Below are positions 33,274-45,301 of a stretch of 64,000 nt of DNA, one piece after another (positions within the stretch are counted from its first letter, which is position 1; each line of letters opens with the position of its first letter). The stretch comes from Muricea muricata. Its lineage: Eukaryota > Cnidaria > Anthozoa > Malacalcyonacea > Plexauridae. Location: contig OY979718.1 in assembly GCA_963855995.1 (NCBI GenBank), positions 42,281,559 through 42,345,558 on the forward strand, in the 5' to 3' direction. Made by a program: the position numbers and the translations under genes. The notes under the pieces are model-generated. The model saw nothing but the letters and a program-made list of their open reading frames with translations, searched no databases and was not told the origin of the DNA.

Positions 33274-34607
33274 CTATACGATCCCGGGTTTGACTACATT
33301 GCGAAAGAGTCGTAAAACTCCGACGGAACAATATAGCTGTCTTTCGTCAGTCATGGTCATGGAACACCACGTCTTCTCCGACACTTGATGCTCTTGTAAT
33401 GTGTGGTGAAGACGGTATGGACCTTTGCCAGTTATTGCCCATTCCACGTTTTTCCTTTGGCGTTCGACAAGAGTGCGTACGATCTTCGTAAATTGGGGTA
33501 AATTCTGAGGTTGACCACCAGCTTCGTCACTCAATAGATGATTAATGCATTCGTAAATTGTACTGTAGGATCGCCTAGCCCAGCACGAATCCTAACTGGT
33601 CGTATCATTGAATTAACCATTTCGTCGGCCTTATACTTAATCACCCACGAATGCACCTCCTTCCCTTTACTGGCCATTCGTTCTTTCCAGATGTGTTTAA
33701 TTTGAGCCATCCGTAACCAAAATTCCTCGGCAGTTTCACTATCGACAACACCTTCTTCGAACTTGCACCCAACCTGACGTCCAAACAGGTCTGCCATGAT
33801 ATCTTTCCTGTTACATTCGGATACACCGATCGGTTTGAGATGTCGGTCTATGTTCTGTCTCTCATGGAGAAAACAGCGAAGATGGATAATATTTTCGGTT
33901 TTTTTACAAATGCATTAAAAGTAATGCTTCCTCGCCGTCCGTTCCGATGGCCTTGATTGATCTTAACTCTGGTTTAAGTTCAAGCAGTTGATTGACAAAC
34001 CCTTCGTACGTCATTCTTTTCTTCTGGCGGTGAATATATAACGGCTCGACCATTGCAGGAGGTTTACCGCTTCTTCGATCGACAAGATGAATATTTTCGA
34101 ACTGAGTAGCAGTTACATGAAACGGGCCAAGGTCAAATGTTGGGTCGAGTTGCAATATACTAAATTTGGAAGGGTTTGTACAGAATTTTTTTATATCCGA
34201 CAACTGTGAATCTAAGACAAGTAAAGCTGTTGGTTCGGGAGCGGCTGTTACACGTCTTACAAAAGACGTTTCTGGGTTAGCTTCGTCCTCTTTGCATTGT
34301 AGGATTAGTATGTAGATATTGTATGTAGATATGTAGATATTGTATATTTCAGTCATATCCCTTGGCCAAGAAGACGGTTGCGTCCCTTTAAACAGGCCAT
34401 CGCCGGAACTTTCTGCGACGCTTTGAAATACTTGACGCGGTTTTTTCACCACCACTTTCGTTTCAATTGCTTTAAAAGTACTGTCTTGCATTCTTCTATA
34501 TGGTGCCTTCTCTTGGCTGTTTGCGTGCGACTTGATGACAAATGCGTGTTCCTCCTCGTCGAATTGGTATGTGATCATCGCTAGTTTCATTTCAGCTCCA
34601 TGTTCGT
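33274..34607 (-). pseudogene. MULE-type transposase catalytic region, two frameshifts
   Basis: The exon begins after an acceptor (TTATTATTAG, about 34608-34617) and reads DEHGAEMKLAMITYQF. It continues through QLSDIKKFCTNPSKFSILQLDPTFDLGPFHVT (first Asp) and IKAIGTDGEEAL (second Asp). A frameshift at the A-run near 33905 and another near 33537 (TTTACGAATGC) break an otherwise continuous reading that includes ENIIHLRCFLHERQNIDRHL, DLFGRQVGCKFEEGVVDS and CINHLLSDEAGGQ. The pattern matches Mutator-like (MULE) proteins multiplied in cnidarian genomes. I infer a DDE transposase; the third acidic residue is uncertain. A TATGTAGATATTG microsatellite has expanded inside the frame at about 34306-34350. 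Confidence 0.75.
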
Positions 34608-34754
34608 CTAATAATAATAAAAAAACGTCATATATATTCAGCTTTCCACCGAAGAGGTTTTCGTGTATTTTGTCTTGTTTTATTTCAAATTTTTATTCGG
34701 AAAAACTTCAGAGAAGGAAGTTAAATAAAGTTGCAAATATTATTACATTTTTTA

Positions 34755-35735
34755 TTGAATTATGGGAACAGCAGCACAAAGTAACTTTAGCAAATAAGGT
34801 TCATCGTAGATCATCATATGGAACAGCAGCAGAAAGAAACTATAGTAAATAATTTTCCTTTGTAGATCATCATACAGAACAGCAGCACAAAGTAACTTTA
34901 TCAAACAATGTTCATCGTAGATCATCATATGGAACAGCAGCACAAAGTAACTTTAGTAAATAATGTTCATCGTAGATCATCATATGGAACAGCAGCACAA
35001 AGTAACTTTACTACAGTTACTTTGTGCTGCTGTTCCATATAATTATTTACGATGAACCTTATTTACTAAAATTACTTTGTGCTGCTGTTCCATATGATGA
35101 TCTGCGATGAACATTATTTAATAAAGTTGCTTTGTGCTGCTGTTCTGTATGATGATCTACGATGAACATTATTTACTAAAGTTACTTTTGTGCTGTTGTT
35201 CCATATGATGATCTACGATGAATATTATTTACTAAAGTTTCTTTTTGCCGCTGTTCCATATGATGATCTACGATGAACATTATTTACTAAAGTTACGTTG
35301 TGCTGCTGTTCCATATGAAGATCAACGATGAACATTATTTACTAAAGTTACTTTGTGCTGTTGTTCCATATGGTGATCTACGATGAACATTATTTAGTAA
35401 AGTTTCTTTGTGCTGCTGTTCCATATGATCTACGATGAACATTATTTACTAAAGTTTCTTCGTGCTGCTGTTCCATATGATCTACGATGAACATCATTTA
35501 CTAAAGTTTCTTCGTGCTGCTGTTCCATATGATCTACGATGAACATTGTTTACTAAAGTTTCTTTGTGCTGCTGTTCCATATGATCTACGATGAACATTA
35601 TTTAACTAAAGTTACTTTGTGCTGCTGTTCCATATGATGATCTACGATGAACATTATTTACTAAAGTTTCTTTGTGCTGCTGTTCCATATGATGATCTAC
35701 GATAACACTTTACTAAGTAATGTTACTTTGGGCTA
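34755..35735. repeat. 55-bp satellite with an orientation switch
   Basis: Units contain GGAACAGCAGCACAAAGTAA, then TTCATCGTAGATCATCATAT. About four and a half lie in one orientation (34765-35010), and about thirteen in the reverse orientation (35015-35735, some 52 bp because one GAT is missing). The switch is a near-perfect palindrome around TTTACTACAGTTACTTTG at 35005-35025. It adjoins the 5' end of the MULE gene, so it may be, or derive from, that element's terminal region. Confidence 0.85.
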
Positions 35736-36441
35736 CGCACCTGCTCCTAAGTATGATATACAACTATGGTTAACTCGGTAGCAATTCTGGTAACTGTTTG
35801 GCTTATCTACCTGAAACAATTCCTTTGGCTCGGAGCCTTTGATCAATGTTTTTGACAACATTTTTAAATCCGCCGTTGCCGGTTCCAAGCCCGGATGAGA
35901 CTAAGGAGGAGGGTTAGACTCTTGCCAGTTTTGGTCAGCAGCCAGTTTTGGTACTGCTGTAATCACATGGTTACGGACTTCCGAACTTGGATGCGTTTAG
36001 TCGTGAGATGGGTGATTTGAATGTTAAAGCGTTATCGGCATCTCCAAGAATGTATAGCTGGTGAAATAGTCTGCCTGGGCGATTTGATATTGTTCGAAGT
36101 GCACAGATATAGTGGTAAGTGAAAAAATATTTGTACTATTTTATTACAAATCACGAAACTGAGGTCTGAAACCCCGGTTCACATTCATTTGTTGGCGTAA
36201 CAAACCCGAACGGCGTTAGATTACGGACCGTATACCCTTCAAAAAGGAATATGCAGAAATTACGGCAAAAATACGCGAATAGTTGTTGTATAAATGTATT
36301 ATATTTACTTGGGTTGCTGTGGTGGCGAACAAACACTAATGATTTTGATGCTAAATGTGTTATATGAGGGTTTTCTCTCTCTAGTGCAACTAATGTTATC
36401 AATTTTTCGATTGGGCCTATTCTAAAATGAAGTATGTTAAA
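35736..36441 (+). other. Unassigned stretch; possible SINE remnant near 35870
   Basis: GCCGGTTCCAAGCCCGGATG at 35877-35896 resembles a pol III B box (GGTTCRANNCC), and CGTTGCCGGTTCCAAGCC recurs in cnidarian short repeats in my recollection. No A box, poly-A tail or duplication was established. The remainder to 36441 shows nothing identifiable. Confidence 0.25.
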
Positions 36442-36545
36442 GTTAAATACCGAGAAGGAGGGATTTATGGCGTATACAGCACGCGAGGACGCGCAGCGTC
36501 CGAGGGCTGTATACGCCATAAATCCCGACTTTCGAGGTATTTAAC
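36442..36545. mobile_element. 104-bp palindromic MITE
   Basis: GTTAAATACCGAGAAGGAGG...GGCGTATACAGC pairs with GCTGTATACGCC...GGTATTTAAC, leaving a small GC-rich centre (GACGCGCAGCGTC). No gene. Confidence 0.7.
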
Positions 36546-38455
36546 TAACTTATTTTATTTTTGAGGAGGTTTTCTAGTAGAATCTTTCGACTTTAAACAA
36601 TTTAAGTCGAAATTCGTCGAGATTTTTCCACAAGTTTGATCTAATTATTTATTCAAGAACTGTATCTGAGATACAGCCCGCGGTACATCAAAGAAAACCG
36701 AGACAAAAATAAAATAATCTTGGATAATGTAATCTAAATACATAAGAAGACGAAAAAGTGGCATTTATCGAGCAGAGAAGCGGCCAGACATCGCCATGTT
36801 CGCATGTTTGACGTGATATCGAAGGACACAATATCGAGAATAAAATGTACTGCACTGCTTCAAAACTTGACAAGACTCGGGTGAAATCTGATCTTTAGCC
36901 ATCTATTATTATGTAAATGCACAGGAATTGGATGATACTTACGAGACTCGGTGATAAAAGCGAACAAGACGACAAAATATGGCTGAAATCGTGTTATGGC
37001 GACCAGTAGGTGAAATAAAATGTATCATATTTAAACAAAACAATGCCAATCCTTATGAAATGTACAATAATTATATTAAATTAAGCATAGTTTTTCATCC
37101 CATGATAAAAATTTTTTTTTACAAAATAAGAAAATTTAATCTCTGCCAGGCATATTAGCGATTTCATGCGTAATTAGCAGTTCAGCTTGAGTGGTCCATG
37201 GTCATTTTCTTGTAAAATATTATACTTAGACAAATTTTTCTACCCAATAACCACCCCTAAAAGCAACCCTTCTAAACACCATAAGCACTCCAGAAAAGCT
37301 GTTGCTTGTGCTTTTCAGAAGTTAAAGCTATGTCGGCACTGCCGTTTCGGGGCGGGGTCATTTTCAGAACTTTCGTCAGGATTCGGATTTTGGGACATAT
37401 GCCATGTTGACCGGCATGGTCATGTTACCCTAAAACAGTTGAGATTACCTGTGGCAAGTGAAATGTGCATAAACTCCTATTCAGGAGCATTCCAATTATT
37501 TCTAGTTCACTGGGCCTTTCGTCACTTACCTGATTCTCAAATTTGACACCTGCAAATTACTCCCGCCCGTACTGAGCTGCCCACATGGAAAGGCCTGCGG
37601 AGGAGGCAGATGACTGTGTGACATGAAATTATAACCCCATGGCCTATTTAATGCAGCAGTCAAAATAAATCCCTGCGCCCCCAGGGCTGGGGATTTATGC
37701 TAATGACTTAGTTTAGAAATAAGGGGACAAAAATCTGCTGATCCCATGCTAACATGCTGCTAGCCCCAGCCTTGGGGTGTGGGTTTGCTTTGACCGCTGC
37801 ATGAAACCCATTGCTTAAACCAGTTGCTTCTAGGTTGCTGGGGTGAGGTTTCCCCCTCCCACTGTTTTGTTTAGAAATTGCGCCAAAAATTTCAAATCCT
37901 TTGTTTTGGTCTGATGCCCATCCCTGGATCAAACCATTGACTGGTGCATTGAAACAAAATTTGCAAAAAAGGTACCAAATATCTACAAATCATCTTCGAA
38001 ATTGTATGGTTAGCATATGACTAATTGATAAAGAACAGTTTTACAAATTACCCTAGCTAAGTCTACCTGTAGGGTTATAACAACATTAGTGTGACATAGA
38101 TAGGAAAAGATTAGAAGTATTTGTCTTTACTAACACTAAAATTATAGATCAGCTAGTCTAGCGAGATAGACATCGCTAATTGTTACTATATCAAGAATCA
38201 ATACCTATTACATTTGATTTCACAAAAAGGTTAGGATATTTTGGCAAACGTTTTTTTGAAATCAAGTGTATTCGACACAAGCATATTTTAAATCATGAGA
38301 TATATATTCTAAAGTATGTGATAGGTCATGACTAAAGAATAGTGATTAGTGAGTAGAAATTACAAAGTTGAGCATGTTGTAGACTTGTAGTGTATTATAT
38401 GCAGTTTTCATGGCATGATCTATTCAAATGTGTTTCTAAAGTAAGACAAAGTTGC
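36546..38455. other. Stretch without genes; one MITE at about 37650-37806
   Basis: TGCAGCAGTCAAAATAAATC...CAGGGCTGGGG and CCCCAGCCTTGGGG...TTTGACCGCTGCATG are imperfect inverted repeats bounding about 157 bp. DNA at about 38090-38200 (TCAGCTAGTCTAGCGAG..., ACTATATCAAGAATCAATA) resembles 47900-48010, part of the receptor-cluster duplication. Open frames at 37187-37546 and 37708-37932 show no family motif. Confidence 0.45.
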
Positions 38456-38628
38456 TTAAATTCCAGTTTCTTTCTGGTTCACGTAGTCATTGTCTACTTC
38501 ATTTAAGTGGCTATATACATGATCATCATCATCATCCCTCTCACCAGGGTTTTTCAGAGCTGTATATGTTGACTGTTCATTTTCCACTTGTTCATAATTC
38601 TTTTCATTTGTTCCAACTTCAGGTTTTT
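38456..38628 (-). pseudogene. Receptor copy 1: cytoplasmic tail exon with tyrosine motifs
   Basis: The last exon follows an acceptor (CGTATTTAG) and reads EKPEVGTNEKNYEQVENEQ, then TYTALKNPGERDDDDDHVYS, then HLNEVDNDYVNQKETGI and a stop. It holds five Tyr, two in YxxL form (YTAL, YSHL, 13 residues apart) and one YVNQ, a YxN-type SH2-adaptor motif. This suggests phosphotyrosine signalling in the cytoplasm (inference). The tail of copy 2 (42430) is clearly paralogous. No membrane exon was found between this exon and the FNIII exon, so copy 1 appears to have lost it. Confidence 0.65.
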
Positions 38629-38757
38629 CTAAATACGAAACGATTGAAATATTAAGTGTGTGAAACCAAAAATAGTAAAGTACGTATGTCATTACATTTA
38701 CCATACGAGTTAAAACAAACCTTTTGGGTTTTTTCCATATAAAGCAGGAGAACTTAC

Positions 38758-38861
38758 CTTCATTGTAAGACCTCCTTCTCTTGTGTTCACAGGATCTATC
38801 CAAGATATTTCGTCACTTCTTGACTCTATGTTAGTGACATTGAGGTTTGCAGGTTGGTCTG
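38758..38861 (-). pseudogene. Receptor copy 1: partial fibronectin type III exon
   Basis: Bounded by an acceptor (TTTACTAG) and a donor (AAG|GTAAG), the exon encodes DQPANLNVTNIESRSDEISW then IDPVNTREGGLT, the first strands of an FNIII domain with the conserved Pro and Trp. The second half of the domain is not found downstream, consistent with a truncated gene. Confidence 0.55.
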
Positions 38862-39145
38862 CTAGTAAAGCTGGGGGAAAAGAAAGATATGTTTATATGA
38901 GCGTATAGTTTATGTCAATGTTAAGAACAAACTGAGACAGTGAGTTTTTTTAGATAAAACTTAGATAGAGAAAAGTCCATATTGAGAATCTGTACAAGTA
39001 AAACATACATACTTAAATAAGTTAAATACGCGTGTGCAACTTACTACCACCACAGATTTCGATTCTCATACACGGTTCTCCCACATGATCTAATGCAATA
39101 AATCGTAGCGCTATTGTTGTTATGCCAACCTTCAGAGAGACTTAC

Positions 39146-39601
39146 CAAAATTAAAACGTTTATTCACAGCATCATCGCAACTTCTCGTCTATCCAATGTT
39201 TGTATCTATTTGAAGTCGTGAATCTGTATAAGGGACTGCACAGTGCGTTTTGCTTTAGTATTTTACTGATAAACCTCCTCAAGAGGTCTGGGTTATAGCA
39301 GGATCTGTATTTCTGTCAACACGCTGAGCACAAGCTTCAGTGTCTAAACCTCCGGAGCTAACATAAAGATAAAACATATCAAGAAAATACTCAGATCCAG
39401 CTGTATTTATAGGAAAGAGACATCCAGGTCTTATCAAACTTAACATAGCACCATTATCACGAAACCGAAACTGAGCAGCTGGATCTAGACAGTAAAGTTC
39501 AACAGAAGCCAAGCTTCCCCATCTTCCGTTTGACTGTATTATTCTTGTGTCAATGATACACATTCCTGTCTGTACATGTTTCACAAAGAAACCAACAGTT
39601 C
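39146..39601 (-). pseudogene. Receptor copy 1: ectodomain exon with three in-frame stops
   Basis: The exon has good borders (TTTTTTCAG|G and TTTTG|GTAAGT) and 456 nt. It reads TVGFFVKHVQTGMCIIDTRI, CLDPAAQFRFRDNGAMLSLI, then RPGCLFPINTAGSEYFLDMF, then ACAQRVDRNTDPAITQTS. A TGA follows, then GGLSVKY, TAA, and a third stop (TAG) before the last block, which ends NKRFNFG. The same module occurs at 47062-47290 with its second half open there, which shows that the stops here are mutations. I recognise it as an anthozoan-type Cys-containing extracellular module but cannot name a characterised family. Confidence 0.6.
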
Positions 39602-39679
39602 CTGAAAAAATGAAAAACGATAATATTAGGGAAATAACTTATATGTCGACTTTACTCTAATTTGAACCTTGTTTAGTCT

Positions 39680-41025
39680 AATTAGCCTTTCTCACGACCT
39701 GCGAACAGGTGCATGTCCGCCATGTTTGGGGTACCGAGTAGCGCGAAGAGCGAGATGGAAAACACGACAAAAGTTGTTTTTTAAAAGCAAACTACAATGT
39801 TGGAGTTGAAGTTTTAAATGGTTATAAATAAGCAGGCAGTTTGATCATTCGTTGGTAAGTAAAAAGTATAGCTACTTTCATCCTGGAGAAATTCTGGTGT
39901 CAAACTTGCAAAATATAAAGAGAAAAATGATTTTGAACGAGCGAGGAGCCAACTCAAGGTGAGAACATTTTTGTACTCAATTGCTGGGTTTTCAAATCCG
40001 AGCTATGTCAATTCTACTACACCTAAGGTCATATAATTTGGTACATGTTATCATGGACCGTTTCTGCATCTGGATTCGGTAAAAACAAGACACTAGTACA
40101 AAAATTTAAAGGTTTTTTTTGTTGTTTTTAAAACATGATCGAGACACGGCTGTATTGACTCAACAAGTTTCATGATGATTTGACTCTGGCTACAGTAAAT
40201 ATTAGCTAAAACTTGACAAAAACAAAACTAAAATAGAAATAAACAAGGCTGCTGACTTTCCTTTGTTAAAATACTATGAATTACCTGCTTACTTAGTCAT
40301 AAATCTGCATTTTTAGGAGTGAGTGTACGAAATTTTAGACGTTCGAAAACGGGCTTTTAACGCCAGCAATTATAATCTTTGCAGTAGGCGGTGCATGTAC
40401 TGCTTTTGAAAGTGCTCAAATTTGATGTACGTGCAGTAGCTCACATTTAAGAATTTATAGAAATTTTACATAACCCCTTACAATCTTTTTTGGTGTTTAT
40501 TTTGCTTGGGTTCAGGAAATATTACTATACGAGGAACAAAACGTTAAATCGTCGAGTCAATATAGCGATCATGTTTTAAAAACAACAAAAAAACCTTTAA
40601 ATTTTTGTACTAGTGTCTTGTTTTTACCGAATCCAGATGCAGAAACGGTCCATGATAACATGTACCAAATTATATGACCTTAGGTGTAGTAGAATTGACA
40701 TAGCTCGGATTTGAAAACCCAGCAATTGAGTACAAAAATGTTCTCACCTTGAGTTGGCTCCTCGCTCGTTCAAAATCATTTTTCTCTTTATATTTTGCAA
40801 GTTTGACACCAGAATTTCTCCAGGATGAAAGTAGCTATACTTTTTACTTACCAACGAATGATCAAACTGCCTGCTTATTTATAACCATTTAAAACTTCAA
40901 CTCCAACATTGTAGTTTGCTTTTAAAAAACAACTTTCGTCGTGTTTTCCATCTCGCTCTTCGCGCTACTCGGTACCCAAACACGGCGGACATGCACCTGT
41001 TCGCAGGTCGTGAGGAAGGCTAATT
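39680..41025. mobile_element. 1.35-kb foldback with highly similar 475-bp arms
   Basis: Left arm 39680-40161 and right arm 40554-41025 are reverse complements with only scattered differences (for example AAAAGTTG against CAACTTTCG; the CATGTTTGGGGTACC block against GGTACCCAAACACGG). The loop is about 390 bp. Ends read AATTAGCCTTTCTCACGACC and complement. No target duplication or gene is visible. Near-identical arms imply a recent origin or sequence homogenisation. Confidence 0.8.
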
Positions 41026-41589
41026 CCGGTTAATTATTAACTGTTCAGTCGCCACATTATTGCCCATCTCACCCACTCCTAAAAATTCGGTTTTGTCCTC
41101 ACGTTGCATTCGTACTTGGCCCAAACATTGTGACTGAAATTGAAAATTGCTCTCTCGCATCATGACTGTATACGTAGTTTTCAAATATTATTGGTCCTGG
41201 GCGACATTACTGCGCATGTGAAAACACGTTATCACTATCAATATATCACTATCGATATTGCAAAACTAGCAAACATCTTTTCTGATTAACAGAATGAACT
41301 TTAATTCAATTGCCTATTACAAACACGGAAGACGAAATGAATCAATGTAGCGAAACAAAATAAATAAAAGATATTCATTGAACTAGACATGAAGTCTATG
41401 GTTCTTTTGAAATTGTATGAATAACAGTCATAGAACATACTAACATGACCTAAATCACGAAACAAAATTGATTTCAGGCCTGTTATGCAAAACGAAATAC
41501 TGTGAAACACCTGAGACGGCGAGAAATGTGTTCATTATATCCACATTCACAGTATTTTAGAACAAGAACCAAAGCAAAGGATTGTTATT

Positions 41590-42103
41590 CTTTTCATGCA
41601 TACATAAACAGGTTGTTCCCTTGCTGGGATGTTATGCTGAAGGAATTGTGACGCTTGTAAAAAAAAAAATTGGCAAACTAACTCTTCCTGACGATCTGAA
41701 CGTCTATAGTGTTCTGTTTAGAGCAGAAGTAAACGACAGTTTCTTTGTTAGCTCGTGTATTTCAGTCAAGTCTGTGGTTCTCGCGTGACGTCTGCGTTCT
41801 TATTCGTGTTAGTAGAATCGTACTAGTGTCAGTGAAACCCACTGTGCATGGCGCAACCTTCTACCTGTGTGCCTGGTACGAGGTTGGCGCGCTGGCTAGA
41901 CTTTGGTGTGATTAACTTCTCCTGTGACATAAACCAACATGGCCGCTTACTGAGAGCAGCTTTGTTAAAACAATTTTAAAATGTGCAATCATTACCTTAT
42001 CACATTCTTCCGTGTTCCTTTTGATAAAAATTTGACAGGTGGGAGTTTTAAAAATGGAAAGCAGCCAAACAATTTTGGCGACAGCGACAGTCTTGTAGGG
42101 GTG
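41590..42103. repeat. Upstream flank of receptor copy 1, duplicated at 47300-47850
   Basis: Blocks such as GGATGTTATGCTGAAGGAAT, CTGACGATCTGAACGT, CAACCTTCTACCTGTGTGCC and AAAATGGAAAGCAGCCAAAC occur in the same order and orientation in both regions, interrupted by small insertions or deletions. This marks the duplication unit of the receptor cluster; the region may include a former promoter or first exon, which I could not identify. Confidence 0.75.
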
Positions 42104-42114
42104 GTGTCTCGCCC

Positions 42115-42262
42115 AGCCTCGTACCCTGGCGCTTTATGTGCTTATAATACAGTTATAATACAGTTATAGATATCGAGGTCAGTTACTAAAGTAGCGAGCG
42201 CGTAGAGGTGATCTCTCTATATAACTGTACTATAAGCACATAAAGCGCCTGGGTACGAGGCT
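42115..42262. mobile_element. 148-bp MITE with 11-bp duplication
   Basis: TIRs AGCCTCGTACCCTGGCGCTT / complement (one mismatch), with GTGTCTCGCCC at 42104-42114 and GTGTCTCACCC at 42263-42273. The paralogous flank near 47838 (GGTGTCTCATTCC) lacks it, so an empty site is present in the window. The CCTCGTACCC core is shared with the TIRs of the 9-kb element at 50391-59392. Confidence 0.75.
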
Positions 42263-42429
42263 GTGTCTCACCCGTACTCCTTGCGTTTTCCGTTTGAAAA
42301 AAAGGTGAGAACTAAACTACCTATTTACTGATTTAGACATAAATTACATAACATGTAAGGTAGCAGTGAATATATATAGTATCAAGTTATGTTTTAATTA
42401 ATGTGCTTCATATATGACAAGGAGCCTTG

Positions 42430-42814
42430 TCAAATTTTAGTTTCTTTTTGGTTTACGTAGTCATGTTGTACTTCATTTAAGTCACAATATGCATGATCAC
42501 TCTTATCTTCCTTCCCAGTCCTATTCAGGACCGTCGGCAGTTCATCTTCTACTTTTTCATAATTCTCTTCATCTTTGACAGGATTTTCATAAATATGTTT
42601 TGAATCATTTCTCTCCCTGCTCTTGTTCTCCGAGGTTGCCTTCAGTGATTTGAGTCAACGATTTTGATAGATGAAATAAGCAATAATGACCAATGCGATG
42701 GCGAGCAGAATTACTAATGATAGATGAAATAAGCAATAATGACCAATGCGATGGCGAGCAGAATTACTAATACTATAATTCCAACGAGCTGTTTATTTTC
42801 ACAATCTTCTGTGC
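42430..42814 (-). pseudogene. Receptor copy 2: membrane-spanning and tyrosine-tail exon, broken
   Basis: After an acceptor (TTTTATTTAG) the exon reads TEDCENKQL, then the transmembrane helix VGIIVLVILLAIALVIIAYF. The frame is broken by an exact 53-bp tandem duplication (42666-42718 and 42719-42771) and then by a TGA near 42655. The tail continues in frame with LKSLKATSENKSRER, KHIYENPVKDEENYEKVEDE, DHAYCDLNEVQHDYVNQKET and a stop at 42430-42432. YENP and YVNQ are YxN-type motifs; HAYCDLNEV and DYVNQKET match copy 1. No ectodomain exons lie directly upstream before copy 3, so this is a remnant. Confidence 0.65.
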
Positions 42815-43227
42815 CTAAATAAAAAGTCAAACATAGAATGATGCAAGTCATTATTCGATATAAACGTAGTACAGCATACATTTCATTTGTATTCGTCACG
42901 AACTTTATCCATTTTTGGCAAATTTAGGGCAAAGTTAAATATTTTCTCAAGGAAATATCCTTTGCAGTCGCTATGAATTTGTAGTAAGCTAGACAGGTAA
43001 GTTTCTTGTTGAGGAGTAAGTCATCTTTTGTGCGTATGTTGCTTCTGTTTTCGTGAGTTTTTTTCATTTATTAAATTTATTTAGCTTTAATAAACAAAAT
43101 CGTATAATATATTTGCAGATTTCTGTTTCAAAAATCAAAATCACCTTTTTTGCTGAGTTATTACCCGTGTCTTCTTGAACCAAACTTGTGTGAGTAATGC
43201 TTTGAAATCGATCTTGGATATATAGAG

Positions 43228-43375
43228 ATTACTGCATGGTTGGCGAGTGCGTACGATTTTTATGCACGAGTTGTGAAAGATTCGAATGAGTGAGCGCAGC
43301 GAACGAGTGAGCCTAGCAATCTTTAACAACAAGTGCATAATAAAAATCGCACAAACAAGCCAACCATGCAGTAAT
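43228..43375. mobile_element. 148-bp MITE
   Basis: ATTACTGCATGGTTGGC and its complement bound an inverted repeat that also pairs GCGTACGATTTTTATGCA with TGCATAATAAAAATCGC. The centre holds GAGCGCAGCGAACGAGTGAG. Confidence 0.7.
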
Positions 43376-44511
<1,136 letters not shown>

Positions 44512-44739
44512 GCTTTCAAACCAAATTCGAAAAAGAAACTCATCGGGCAAAACATGAATGTATCGGCGGAACATGGATAATTAACAACCTAGCTACGTCC
44601 CTCGCAAATACCATGGTGATGACAAGCAAATACAATACCGTCGAATTGAGAATAATCCTTTGAAAAATACTGTAACTAGTACCAGGCTCCAAAGGACCAT
44701 TATAATAATCACCAACACTAGACCTCCGTCTTCGTGTAG

Positions 44740-44925
44740 TTAGATCACTTGTGTTTCACCAAGTATAAATGTGACTTCATCGAGACTGCTGGACGTAGCC
44801 ACTGCAGGGATATAAAGTTGTGGGCCTGATGATTTTCTTGCCTCATCATACGTCACCTGTTCATTGTTTTCGTAACTGCCAGAAGATGAAGGTTCTTTTC
44901 CGTCTTTTAATTTTAAGGCCGCGAC
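44740..44925 (-). pseudogene. Receptor copy 3: cytoplasmic tail exon, a second tail type
   Basis: The minus-strand frame LKLKDGKEPSSSGSYENNEQ, VTYDEARKSSGPQLYIPAV, SSLDEVTFILGETQVI ends in TAA at 44740-44742. It has no ATG because it is an internal or last exon. SYENNEQVTYDEA carries two tyrosines 8 residues apart, one as YENN (YxN). It is not alignable with the copy 1 and 2 tails, so the cluster contained at least two tail types. The 5' border is approximate; CTGTAG near 44938 is a possible acceptor. Confidence 0.5.
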
Positions 44926-45301
44926 GGAAAAATAACTACAGTTAGGGAGATAATCCTCACATTATGTTTTAAAACCTTTACATGCTGTCAGTTCACTCAG
45001 TTGCCGTGGATAAGTGCATCTTGGCAATTGGTTTAGTTATTTATGGGCCAATTTCAAACTTACACAATCTGTTTTGATGGAATTTCCAAAGAAAATGTCT
45101 GTAAGCTTTCTTCGCACCTCCTGGAGAAGAATATTGATATTTAAAGAACAAAATAGTATTTGTAGAACTCTGTGACGATTGTTTTCAGATTATTCTAAAA
45201 TGTTGTCTTGATCAAAGAATGTCACTTTCAAACTCGTACATGATCCACGACTAAAGGCAACCACAGACCAAATCTAAACTTGTATATATTGTTTTACTTA
45301 C

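Noticed and set aside
35877-35896. tRNA gene
   Set aside because: A B-box-like word is present, but no cloverleaf could be folded around it; at most a SINE remnant.
37187-37546. 119-codon plus-strand frame
   Set aside because: No motif, no splice context, repeats on both sides; likely chance.
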